Source of the DNA: Rickettsia typhi
GTDB lineage: Bacteria > Pseudomonadota > Alphaproteobacteria > Rickettsiales > UBA1997
Reading direction: 5' to 3'
DNA length: 19,364 nucleotides
NCBI GenBank assembly: GCA_945902255.1
Contig: CAMDMO010000016.1
Span: 1 to 19,364 of the forward strand
Shown: positions 6,434 to 13,884 of the stretch, in pieces
Layout of the letters: every line of letters begins with the position of its first letter
How positions within the stretch are numbered: the first letter of the stretch is position 1
The notes under the pieces: generated by a model
What the model was told of the DNA's origin: nothing
Databases searched by the model: none
What the model saw: the letters and a program-made list of their open reading frames with translations, nothing else
Translations under genes and position numbers: made by a program

Positions 6434-7860
6434 AAAAGTTCTTGCGGAATTTCTACTTGGCAGAATTCTAAATTATTTCTTAGGTTTGCTTTTAATTTTT
6501 CTAGATTTTCATTAGAATTTGCTTCGCATCTTGCCACTAAAGCTGCTTGAGTATTAGAAGCGCGCATTAGCCACCAACCATTGCCATCAGTTACTCTAAT
6601 TCCATCAATATCATCAAATTGTAAACCGGATTCTTTTAGATTTACTTTTAAATCATCAATGATTGAAAATTTTCTTTCTTCAATGCAGTCAATGCGAATT
6701 TCTGGAGTTGCGAAAGCTTGTGGCAAAGATTTGCGAAGCGTTGCAAGAGAATCAAAAGATTTAATTATAATATCAATAATTCTAATCGCGGCATATAGCG
6801 CGTCGTCATAACCATAATATTTGTCAGCAAAAAATATGTGACCACTCATCTCTCCAGCCAATACCGCTTTGGTTTCTTTCATTTTTGCCTTAATAAAAGA
6901 ATGACCAGTTTTCCACATTACTGCATTTCCACCAGCTTTTCTAATTTCATCAAATAAAATATTACTCGCTTTAACATCAGCAATGATTGTGGAATGAGGT
7001 CTGTCTTGCAAAATATCACGAGCGTAAAACACCATTAATTGATCACCCCAGATAATTTCACCTTCGTTATCAACCACACCAATGCGATCACCGTCACCAT
7101 CAAAGGCGATTCCTATATCGCAGCTCTCTTTTAAAACAACCGCCCTTAAATCTTCTAAATTCTTTGGAACAGTAGGATCGGGATGGTGATTTGGAAAATT
7201 GCCATCAACTTCTTCAAAAAGTAAAATATGATCAGCGGCAATTTTATTGGTTAATCTTTTCATAATTTCACCAGCAGAGCCATTTCCGGCATCCCAAGCA
7301 ATTTTTAATTTTCTTTTTGGAGCAAATGCATCAACTTCATCCAGTAAGTGGCTTTCACTTTCTGCCAAACTTGAGTCATATAAAAGTCTTTCGATATATT
7401 TATCAGAAACATCTTTCGTATCAAAACTACCCTCTTCATTTACAAAATCAGCCTCTTCAGCAATTATTGCTAAATTTTTTATATCATCACCAAAAAATGG
7501 ACGGTCTTTTAACATCATTTTAAAACCGTTATATTCTTTGGCGTTATGAGAGCCGGTAATCATTATTCCAGCATCTTGGTTTAAATGATAAACAGAGAAA
7601 TAAAGCATTGGAGTTGGTCCCATGCCAACATCAATTACTTCTAATCCTGATTCTACCAAACCTTTTATTAATTCAGCTTTTAAAGAAGGAGAGCTTAAGC
7701 GCCCATCGCAAGCCACTGAAATTTTTTTCTTACCAGATTTTTTTAAAAAAGATGCAAATGATTTTGCGACATAAAAAGCGTCTTTATCATGAAGAGTTTG
7801 ACCATAGATGCCGCGAATATCGTAAGCACGGATAATTGATGGATGAAATTTATGAGTCAT
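6430..7860 (-). CDS. manB: Phosphomannomutase/phosphoglucomutase (alpha-D-phosphohexomutase)
   Basis: Interconverts hexose 1- and 6-phosphates (mannose and/or glucose), feeding nucleotide sugars for LPS and other envelope glycans. The 476-aa protein matches the four-domain AlgC/ManB family: RAYDIRGIYG near the N terminus (11-20), the phosphoserine loop ITGSHNAKEYNGF (Ser104), the metal-binding DGDGDR (254-259), the sugar-recognition loop GEMSGH (336-341) and the phosphate-binding RASNTQ (433-438). The TGSHN and GEMSGH forms are those of bifunctional AlgC-type enzymes rather than GlmM. It starts 5 bases after thiG ends and overlaps coaE by 4 bases. Which hexose is preferred cannot be decided from the sequence. 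Confidence 0.92.
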   Translation of the reverse strand: MTHKFHPSIIRAYDIRGIYGQTLHDKDAFYVAKSFASFLKKSGKKKISVACDGRLSSPSLKAELIKGLVESGLEVIDVGMGPTPMLYFSVYHLNQDAGIMITGSHNAKEYNGFKMMLKDRPFFGDDIKNLAIIAEEADFVNEEGSFDTKDVSDKYIERLLYDSSLAESESHLLDEVDAFAPKRKLKIAWDAGNGSAGEIMKRLTNKIAADHILLFEEVDGNFPNHHPDPTVPKNLEDLRAVVLKESCDIGIAFDGDGDRIGVVDNEGEIIWGDQLMVFYARDILQDRPHSTIIADVKASNILFDEIRKAGGNAVMWKTGHSFIKAKMKETKAVLAGEMSGHIFFADKYYGYDDALYAAIRIIDIIIKSFDSLATLRKSLPQAFATPEIRIDCIEERKFSIIDDLKVNLKESGLQFDDIDGIRVTDGNGWWLMRASNTQAALVARCEANSNENLEKLKANLRNNLEFCQVEIPQELL

Positions 7861-7865
7861 TTTTT

Positions 7866-8648
7866 TTAAGAATTAATTTTATTGATTGTTGGCGAAGAGG
7901 CTGAGCCATATTTTTTTATTTCCATTCTGCCAGCTAAATAAGCTGCTCTGCCAGCCTCAATTGCAAGCTTCATAGCTCGCGCCATTAAAATTGGATTTTT
8001 TGCCTTAGCAATTGCAGTATTCATCAATACTCCATCACAACCCAATTCCATAGCAATAGCCGCATCAGAAGCGGTGCCAACACCAGCATCAACAAGCACG
8101 GGAACCTTTGATTGTTCAACAATAAATTCGATATTTAAACGATTTTGAATACCAAGTCCAGAACCAATTGGTGCAGCTAGTGGCATAATTGCGCAGCATC
8201 CGATATCTTCCAACTCTTTTGCAACAATTGGATCATCAGAAGTGTAAACCATCACCTGAAAACCATCTTTAATTAGAATTTCTGCAGCCCTAATGGTTTC
8301 AACAACTTTTGGATAAAGTGTTTTTTCATCAGCCAAAACTTCTAATTTTACTAAATTCCACCCTCCTGCGGCACGCGCCAATCTTAGCGTGCGAATTGCA
8401 TCTTCAGCAGTAAAGCATCCTGCGGTATTTGGAAGATAAGTATATTTTTTTGGATCAAGAAAATCTTGCAACATCGGCTCGCCTTTTTTTTCAATATTAA
8501 CCCGACGAACCGCTACTGTAACAATCTCTGCACCGCTTGCTTCTATTGCTGCAGACGTCTCAAAAAAATCCTTATATTTTCCGGTACCAACCAGAAGGCG
8601 AGATTTGAATTTATGACCAGCAACTTCAAAAAAGTCATTATCAAGCAT
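7866..8648 (-). CDS. thiG: Thiazole synthase
   Basis: Forms the thiazole ring of thiamine from deoxyxylulose 5-phosphate, dehydroglycine and the ThiS thiocarboxylate. The 260-aa product covers the whole TIM-barrel: SRLLVGTGKY (16-25), VTVAVRRVN, LPNTAGCFTAEDAI, VKLEVLAD with the Schiff-base Lys101, then MPLAAPIGSGLGI, VDAGVGTASDAA and GVLMNTAIA. All match the family closely. No thiS, thiF, thiO/H or thiE is beside it, so the partners must be elsewhere. It is inserted between cdsA (2-base gap) and the phosphohexomutase gene (5-base gap), a position I do not know from other genomes. Confidence 0.96.
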   Translation of the reverse strand: MLDNDFFEVAGHKFKSRLLVGTGKYKDFFETSAAIEASGAEIVTVAVRRVNIEKKGEPMLQDFLDPKKYTYLPNTAGCFTAEDAIRTLRLARAAGGWNLVKLEVLADEKTLYPKVVETIRAAEILIKDGFQVMVYTSDDPIVAKELEDIGCCAIMPLAAPIGSGLGIQNRLNIEFIVEQSKVPVLVDAGVGTASDAAIAMELGCDGVLMNTAIAKAKNPILMARAMKLAIEAGRAAYLAGRMEIKKYGSASSPTINKINS

Positions 8649-8650
8649 TA

Positions 8651-9412
8651 TTATAGACCGAATTTTTTAGAAAAAATTGTAACTAATAATAAAACTATAG
8701 GAGCAACAAGCATCATGCCGTCAAGTCTGTCAAGCACTCCGCCATGCCCTGGAATTATATTGCCAGAATCTTTTACGCCAAAAATTCTTTTAAATTTTGA
8801 TTCAAGTAAGTCACTAGCTTGTTCAATAACCGCTAAAATAGCACTCACTAACACAAAAAACATCACTCCACCTTGAAACATGAAAGAGCTTATAAAGCCA
8901 ATTAGAATGCTAGCCATAACTCCACCAAGCAGACCTGACCAAGTTTTATTTGGGCTAATTTCTGGCGCCATCTTCGCACCACCTAGAATTTTACCAGCAA
9001 AGAATGCAAAAATATCTGTGGTCCAAATCACTGCAAACATCCAAAACAAAATATCTGAATCTAATAAGCGTAATTTAATCACAGAAAAAATTGGAATTAA
9101 AATATAAAATAAACCAATTAACTGCCATTTAACCTGATCTTTTGCGGTTTTAATAAGATTTAACCATTCCACGGTCATTAAAATTACTATGGCAATAACC
9201 AAAATAAAGAAAATATTAATTGAGTAAAAAATTGCGTAAAGCGCTAGCGGAATCAGCACTAAAGCACTTAGAACGCGCTGTCTTGTGTTATCTTTTGGAT
9301 CTAGTTCATCAATTTTTGTAACCACTTTATGAAATATATTGCCAAAAAAAGAAAGGGCTCCCTTGGTTACTTTTTTCACATTTTCAAAGTTTTTTATCTT
9401 ATCTTTTGCCAT
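8651..9412 (-). CDS. cdsA: Phosphatidate cytidylyltransferase
   Basis: Makes CDP-diacylglycerol from phosphatidate and CTP in the inner membrane, the entry to all phospholipid head groups. The 253-aa protein has a soluble, basic N-terminal extension of about 45 residues, then several hydrophobic helices from about residue 47. The family signature is intact: SPNKTWSG (153-160), the D..ES.FKR segment (201-209) and PGHGGVLDRLDG (221-232) with the metal-binding Asp residues. The start overlaps the 3' end of uppS by 14 bases, as is common in this cluster. Homologues usually start nearer the first helix, so a later start cannot be excluded, though no better Met is seen. Confidence 0.93.
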   Translation of the reverse strand: MAKDKIKNFENVKKVTKGALSFFGNIFHKVVTKIDELDPKDNTRQRVLSALVLIPLALYAIFYSINIFFILVIAIVILMTVEWLNLIKTAKDQVKWQLIGLFYILIPIFSVIKLRLLDSDILFWMFAVIWTTDIFAFFAGKILGGAKMAPEISPNKTWSGLLGGVMASILIGFISSFMFQGGVMFFVLVSAILAVIEQASDLLESKFKRIFGVKDSGNIIPGHGGVLDRLDGMMLVAPIVLLLVTIFSKKFGL

Positions 9413-10139
9413 ATCGTCTCTCTCTTTTGTTAAAATTATTAATAGCTTTTAGTAAATCTTCTTTATTAAAATCTGGCCAAAAAACTTTTGTAAAGTAAAG
9501 TTCGGCATAAGCCGCCTGCCAAAGCAGAAAATTACTTAATCTGAAATCTCCCGCGGTTCTAATGAATAAATCAGGATCGGGAATTTCTGGCCTATAAAGA
9601 TTATTTGCGAAAATTTCTTCATTGATTTCATTCACACTAATTTTACCGCTAGTAACTTCAAGAGCTATCTTTTTTGCTGCATCAACAATTTCTTGTCTCG
9701 ATCCGTAGCTAAATGCTACATTCAAAACCAGTGATTTATTATTTTTTGAAATATTTTGAATATGATTAATTTTAGCCTTTATTTCATCTGATAGTTTTTC
9801 TAAATTTCCGGAAACTAAAATTTTGACATCTTTTTTAATTAAAGGCGCAGTTTCTTTGTCAAGATATTCGCTTAACAGCCTCATCAAATAACTAACTTCA
9901 TCTTTCGGGCGATTCCAATTTTCAGCAGAGAAAGCGTAAATCGTTAAATATTTAACTCCAATTTCAATAGCGGCTTCAGCGATTTTTCTAACATTTTCTG
10001 ATCCGCTTTTGTGACCAATTGATAGTGGTAAATTTTTTGATTTTGCCCATCTTGAATTGCCATCCATAATAATAGCAACATGGCTTGGGGGATTTACTTG
10101 ATCTTTCGCTTGATTATTTTTTTTCTTAAAAAAAATCAT
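9399..10139 (-). CDS. uppS: Undecaprenyl diphosphate synthase (cis-prenyltransferase)
   Basis: Condenses isopentenyl diphosphate onto farnesyl diphosphate to give the C55 lipid carrier for peptidoglycan and LPS. The 246-aa product has the usual length and motifs: HVAIIMDGNSRWA with catalytic Asp26, GHKSG, YAFSAENWNRP, and IRTAGDFRLSNFLLWQ followed by YAELYF, where the Glu binds Mg. The RTAGD form differs from the enterobacterial RTGGE but is a mild change. It begins directly after the frr stop without a gap and runs 14 bases into cdsA, so these genes are tightly coupled. Confidence 0.96.
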   Translation of the reverse strand: MIFFKKKNNQAKDQVNPPSHVAIIMDGNSRWAKSKNLPLSIGHKSGSENVRKIAEAAIEIGVKYLTIYAFSAENWNRPKDEVSYLMRLLSEYLDKETAPLIKKDVKILVSGNLEKLSDEIKAKINHIQNISKNNKSLVLNVAFSYGSRQEIVDAAKKIALEVTSGKISVNEINEEIFANNLYRPEIPDPDLFIRTAGDFRLSNFLLWQAAYAELYFTKVFWPDFNKEDLLKAINNFNKRERRYGKR

Positions 10140-10697
10140 TTAAATTTTCATTAAATCTTTTTCTTTTACCGCAGTTACTTCATCAATTTTTTTAATAAAT
10201 TCATCGGTAATTTTTTGAATAATATCGCTAAATGAATGAATTTGATCTTTTGAAGCGGCAATTTCTTTTTCTCTTCTCTTAAATTCATCTAAAATATCGC
10301 GCCTGTTATTGCGAATGGCTACCTTTTTATCTTCGCCATATTTTTTTGCCAATTTAACTAAATCTTTGCGGCGCTCTTCACTAAGTTTTGGCAGAATAAT
10401 TCTCATTGTCATGCCATCAACTAAAGGATTAAATCCTAGATTGGAATTAACTATTCCTTTTTCAACTGCTTTAATATTTTCACGATCCCACACTTGGATT
10501 ACTAAAGTTGAAGAATCTGCAACCGAAACCGATGCAACCTGTGAAAGTGTCATAATTGAGCCATAAACCTCTACTCTAACAGGATCTAACAAGTGAGGAT
10601 TTGCTCTGCCAGTTGAGATGCTATCCATGTCTCTTTTTAAAAAGAGCATAGTTTCTTCCATTTTTTTGCGAGACTTATCAACTAATTCATTTATCAT
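10140..10697 (-). CDS. frr: Ribosome recycling factor
   Basis: Splits post-termination ribosomes together with EF-G. The 185 aa match the family length exactly. Recognisable parts are the N-terminal helix with MEETMLFLKRDMDSISTGRANPHLLDPVRVEVYG, interrupted here for brevity as MEETMLFLKRD and STGRANPHLLDPV, the domain II segment SSTLVIQVWD, and the LPKLSEERRKDLVKLAKK region including the conserved EERR. It lies 3 bases after pyrH and abuts uppS, the standard order in proteobacteria. Confidence 0.97.
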   Translation of the reverse strand: MINELVDKSRKKMEETMLFLKRDMDSISTGRANPHLLDPVRVEVYGSIMTLSQVASVSVADSSTLVIQVWDRENIKAVEKGIVNSNLGFNPLVDGMTMRIILPKLSEERRKDLVKLAKKYGEDKKVAIRNNRRDILDEFKRREKEIAASKDQIHSFSDIIQKITDEFIKKIDEVTAVKEKDLMKI

Positions 10698-10700
10698 ATA

Positions 10701-11423
10701 TTAATTAATTATTGTAAATTTACCTTTGCCTTGCACCACATCACAAAGTGCGTTTTCACCTTTAATTGAAAAAACCACAATTGGCAATTTATTATCTTTA
10801 GCAAGTGTAATTGCAGTTTGATCCATAACTTTTAGATCTTGTTTCAAAACATCGATATAGCGCATTTTTTCGTAACGAGTAGCTGTTTTATCAAGCTTAG
10901 GATCAGCGGAATAAACACCATCAACTTGCGTGCCTTTTAAAATTACATCACAATTAACTTCAACAGCGCGAAGCACGGCAGCAGTATCAGTTGTAAAAAA
11001 TGGATTACCAGTTCCGGCAGAAAAAATTACTACACGACCTTTTTCTAAATGACGAGAAGCGCGACGCTTAATGTAAGGCTCACAAATGCTATTCATCGGA
11101 ATTGCGGAAAGCATGCGGGTTTCAACGCCTAGAGTTTCTAGGGCACTTTGCAATGCTAAGCCATTAATACAAGTTGCTAACATTCCCATGTAATCAGCGC
11201 TGACTCGCTCCATTCCAACTGCAGCTTGGGATACACCACGAAAAATATTTCCACCACCAACAACTATCGCAATTTCGCAACCCAATTTATGAGCCGAAAT
11301 AATTTGACCACAAATTTTTTTTATCGCCTCTAAATCATGACCAAAGCCCTTGTCACCCATTAAAGCCTCACCAGAAACTTTGAAAAGGATTCTTTTGAAC
11401 TTTAAATCAGATTTTTTTGGCAT
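10701..11423 (-). CDS. pyrH: UMP kinase
   Basis: Phosphorylates UMP to UDP; a hexameric amino-acid-kinase-fold enzyme, usually GTP-activated and UTP-inhibited. The 240-aa product has FKRILFKVSGEALMG (9-23), VVGGGNIFRG (54-63), MNSICEPY and GTGNPFFTTDTAAVLRA (137-153), all hallmark segments. It follows tsf after a 94-base gap that holds a hairpin and is followed at once by frr. Its place between tsf and frr is the canonical proteobacterial order. Confidence 0.97.
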   Translation of the reverse strand: MPKKSDLKFKRILFKVSGEALMGDKGFGHDLEAIKKICGQIISAHKLGCEIAIVVGGGNIFRGVSQAAVGMERVSADYMGMLATCINGLALQSALETLGVETRMLSAIPMNSICEPYIKRRASRHLEKGRVVIFSAGTGNPFFTTDTAAVLRAVEVNCDVILKGTQVDGVYSADPKLDKTATRYEKMRYIDVLKQDLKVMDQTAITLAKDNKLPIVVFSIKGENALCDVVQGKGKFTIIN

Positions 11424-11467
11424 ATTTTATTTATCTTAGTTATAACGCTTTGGCTTAGCCAAGAATC

Positions 11468-11508
11468 TCTCATCATCCTGAGTAATTTTTAAACAAAGGA
11501 TGATGAGA
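11468..11508. other. Hairpin in the tsf-pyrH gap
   Basis: Twelve perfect pairs (11468-11479 with 11497-11508) around a 17-base AT-rich loop. The stem contains TCATCCT, a sequence also seen in the dispersed palindromes of this window. No T-run follows on the minus strand, so it is more likely a repeat or RNA-processing site than a terminator; it could modulate tsf versus pyrH expression. Confidence 0.5.
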
Positions 11509-11517
11509 ATATTTTAA

Positions 11518-12432
11518 TTACTTGGTCATCGCTGCTACTTCTGCAGCAAAATCATTTTCTTTTTTCTCAATTCCTTCGCCAAGAATAAAAAGTTTAAAAG
11601 ATTTTATTTTTGTTTCAGAGTTTTCTTTACTAAATTTAGAAACCAAATCTTTAATCTTTAATTTATCATCCATTACAAAAACTTGTTCCAGAAGAACAAC
11701 TTCTTCATAATATTTTCTAATTCTTCCTTCGATCATTTTTTCAATGATGCTTTCAGGCTTACCTGAAGAGCGCGCTTGCTCTTTCAAAACTTCAACTTCT
11801 CTTTTTAATCTCGCAGGATCAACACTTTCAATTGCAAGAGCTTCTGGTTTTGCTGCAGCAATATGCATTGCAACTTGTTTACCAAATTCTTCCAATTTAT
11901 CTTTAGTGGCGCCAGATTCAAGAGCAACTAAAACCGCAATTTTGCCAATATTTGGAGCGATAGAATTATGGATATAGCTAACAACCAAACCACTGTCAAC
12001 TGATGCAGAAGAAATTCTTCTAACATTGATATTTTCACCAATAATTCCGATTTGATTTTTTACTTCCACATCAACAGTGTGAGATGTATTTGGAAAATTA
12101 GATTCTTTAAATTTTTCAACATCATCACCAAAATTAATCGCAGCTTTTGCTATTGTTGAAACCAAATCTTGGAATTTTTGATTACGAGCCACAAAGTCGG
12201 TTTCAGAATTTACTTCGACAATCGATGCTTTATTGCCTTCGCGATAAATTGCAACCGCACCTTCAGAAGTAACACGACCGCTTTTTTTAACTGCTGAAGA
12301 AAGACCTTTTTTTCTAAGCCAATCAACTGATTTTTCAAAATCATCACCACATTCACTAAGAGCTTTATTGCAATCAGAAATACCACATCCTGTGCTTTCG
12401 CGTAATTTTTTAATTAATGCTAGATCTGCCAT
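11518..12432 (-). CDS. tsf: Translation elongation factor Ts
   Basis: Guanine nucleotide exchange factor for EF-Tu. The 304-aa product has the N-terminal UBA-like domain (ALIKKLRESTGCGISDCNKA), the linker LRKKGL, and the conserved SETDFVARN (76-84) whose Thr-Asp-Phe contacts EF-Tu. The core and dimerisation domains follow, with AMHIAAAKPEAL (AxHIAA signature) and the QARSSGKPESIIEKMIEGR segment split here as SGKPESIIEKMIEGR. Length and motif order are normal. It is downstream of rpsB as in most bacteria, but the 286-base gap between them is filled with palindromic repeats. Confidence 0.97.
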   Translation of the reverse strand: MADLALIKKLRESTGCGISDCNKALSECGDDFEKSVDWLRKKGLSSAVKKSGRVTSEGAVAIYREGNKASIVEVNSETDFVARNQKFQDLVSTIAKAAINFGDDVEKFKESNFPNTSHTVDVEVKNQIGIIGENINVRRISSASVDSGLVVSYIHNSIAPNIGKIAVLVALESGATKDKLEEFGKQVAMHIAAAKPEALAIESVDPARLKREVEVLKEQARSSGKPESIIEKMIEGRIRKYYEEVVLLEQVFVMDDKLKIKDLVSKFSKENSETKIKSFKLFILGEGIEKKENDFAAEVAAMTK

Positions 12433-12498
12433 ATATTTTTAGATTAAATTTTTATGAGGTTTATTATGTTATGTAAAATGTCGATTCAAAAAAATCGG

Positions 12499-12535
12499 TC
12501 AAGATAAAAACTTAAAAAAACAAGATTTATCTTGA
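12499..12535. other. Inverted repeat in the rpsB-tsf gap
   Basis: Ten perfect pairs (12499-12508 with 12526-12535) around a 17-base loop. On the minus strand it is followed four bases later by a run of seven T, so it could act as a weak terminator or attenuator between rpsB and tsf, as found for this gene pair in some bacteria. The long loop makes this uncertain. Confidence 0.4.
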
Positions 12536-12594
12536 GGGTGCCAATTCGGCTGATAAAAAATCTTCCCAACTAGTCATCTTTTTTCAGTCTAGGA

Positions 12595-12667
12595 CCTGAG
12601 GATCTCACGAACTTTGCTCAAGAATTATAAACTCATGAGATCCTTGAGCGCTTATGCGCTCAAGGAT
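12595..12667. repeat. Composite palindromic repeat in the rpsB-tsf gap
   Basis: Two stems share bases. A 12-pair stem, 12640-12651 with 12656-12667, closes on the loop TTAT. A 9-pair inverted repeat, 12599-12607 with 12636-12644, lies in a longer imperfect one (12595-12610 with 12633-12648). The two cannot form together. The core words GGATCTCA and CAAGGATGAC resemble the dispersed TCATCC...GGATCTCA repeats of many proteobacterial genomes. It is best read as one or two adjacent REP-like units. Confidence 0.6.
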
Positions 12668-12718
12668 GACGGGTATGAAGATGTTTTTTATCGGTGAATT
12701 GTGGCGTTTAGAGTTATT

Positions 12719-13651
12719 TTATTTTTCAGCGGCTGGTTTTTTAGCTGCTGGTTTTTTGCTAGCTTCAGTTTTAGCTGCAGCTGGCTTTTTAACAAATTCT
12801 GTTTTTGCAGCAGGTTTTTTAGTAAAATCTTTTTTACCTTTAAAATCTCTTGGTTCTTTTTTTTCAGCTTTTTCGCTGTTAGAATTTTTGAAATTTTCAA
12901 TGTTAGGTAATTCGCTATCGCTAAATTTGCTAACATCAACTCCTGCAACTGCCATATTTTCTTTGATTCCAGCGATTGCTGCATCAGAAATTAAGCGACA
13001 GAAAAGTTTAATTGATTTTGCTGAGTCGTCATTTCCAGGAATTGGATAAGTAATTCCGGTTGGATTACAATTACTATCAAGAATTGCCATAATTGGAACG
13101 CCTAATTTCTTAGCTTCAGCAATTGCTAAAGATTCTTTGTAAGTATCAATTACAAAAACTAGATCAGGATATCCGCCCATGTTTTTGATTCCACCAAGAG
13201 CTTGTTCAAGCTTTGATCTTTGTCTTTCAAGAACTAGTTTTTCTTTTTTATTGTAACCAATTTCGCTATCAGCTAATTGCTCTTCAATTTTTTTCAAAGT
13301 TTTAATTGATTGAGAAACTGTTTTCCAGTTGGTTAACATTCCGCCAAGCCATCTGAAATTAACATAATATTGACCACATCTTTTAGCGGCTTCAGAAACT
13401 ACATCAGCGGCTTGTTTCTTGGTTGCAACGAATAAAATACGACCATTATTTTTTGCAATATCTCTAACTATTTTTAAAGATTGATGAAGAAGTTCTGCGG
13501 TTTTAGTTAGATCGATAATACTAACACCGTTGCGGCTAGTATAGATATATTTCGACATTTTAGGATTACGACGCATGGTCTTGTGACCGAAGTGAACACC
13601 AGCTTCTAGAAGCTGTTTAATTGTAAATTGAGGAAGTTCGATTTTTGACAT
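12719..13651 (-). CDS. rpsB: 30S ribosomal protein S2 with a Lys/Ala/Pro-rich tail
   Basis: Essential small-subunit protein at the mRNA exit side. Residues 1 to about 235 cover the whole S2 family: LLEAGVHFGHKTMRRNPKM, split here as LLEAGVHFGHKT and RRNPKM, then FVATKKQA, YYVNFRWLGGMLTNW, PDLVFVIDTYKE, IMAILDSNCNP and PIPGNDDS. Beyond this, residues 259-310 form a basic low-complexity tail with KKPAAK-type units, giving 310 aa against about 240 in E. coli. Extended tails of this kind occur in some alphaproteobacterial S2 proteins. The tail could touch rRNA or be tolerated. The gene heads the minus-strand operon and has a good promoter upstream. Confidence 0.96.
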   Translation of the reverse strand: MSKIELPQFTIKQLLEAGVHFGHKTMRRNPKMSKYIYTSRNGVSIIDLTKTAELLHQSLKIVRDIAKNNGRILFVATKKQAADVVSEAAKRCGQYYVNFRWLGGMLTNWKTVSQSIKTLKKIEEQLADSEIGYNKKEKLVLERQRSKLEQALGGIKNMGGYPDLVFVIDTYKESLAIAEAKKLGVPIMAILDSNCNPTGITYPIPGNDDSAKSIKLFCRLISDAAIAGIKENMAVAGVDVSKFSDSELPNIENFKNSNSEKAEKKEPRDFKGKKDFTKKPAAKTEFVKKPAAAKTEASKKPAAKKPAAEK

Positions 13652-13662
13652 ATATTTTTTAA

Positions 13663-13683
13663 TATTTGGTTAGTTACCAAATA
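13663..13683 (-). promoter_or_regulatory. Hairpin in the rpsB 5' leader
   Basis: Eight perfect pairs (13663-13670 with 13676-13683) around a 5-base loop, 12 bases before the rpsB start codon. rpsB leaders of other bacteria are bound by S2 for autoregulation; whether this hairpin does so is only a guess. Confidence 0.3.
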
Positions 13684-13788
13684 ACAACAAAACCAGACTT
13701 CTTAATAAAACAAAAAGACTAGCACCAAAGCGTTGCTATTTGTGACAATAAAGGAAATTTACTTAAAAGAAATTTAAGCATGGCGGCA

Positions 13789-13817
13789 ATTATATTAAGA
13801 GGGTAATAAGAATTCAA
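13789..13817 (-). promoter_or_regulatory. Sigma70-type promoter of the rpsB operon
   Basis: On the minus strand a TTGAAT -35 box (13817-13812) and a perfect TATAAT -10 box (13794-13789) are 17 bases apart, the optimal spacing. Transcription would start near 13782, giving a leader of about 130 bases before rpsB. No other good promoter is seen inside the tightly packed part of the operon. Confidence 0.7.
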
Positions 13818-13884
13818 GAAGGAAATTTAAATTGAATTAAAATCGTTTAAGAGACTTATGGAAAGGGATAACCAAGAGTGATAA

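Noticed and set aside
8466..8876. 136-codon plus-strand frame
   Set aside because: Antisense to thiG and cdsA, both with strong family matches.
12688..12984. 98-codon minus-strand frame over the rpsB tail
   Set aside because: A shifted reading of the Lys/Ala repeats; the S2 frame is continuous and explains the sequence.
13830..13884. Terminator after the 314-aa gene
   Set aside because: No stem followed by a T-run could be found on the minus strand; transcription may run on into the rpsB promoter region.
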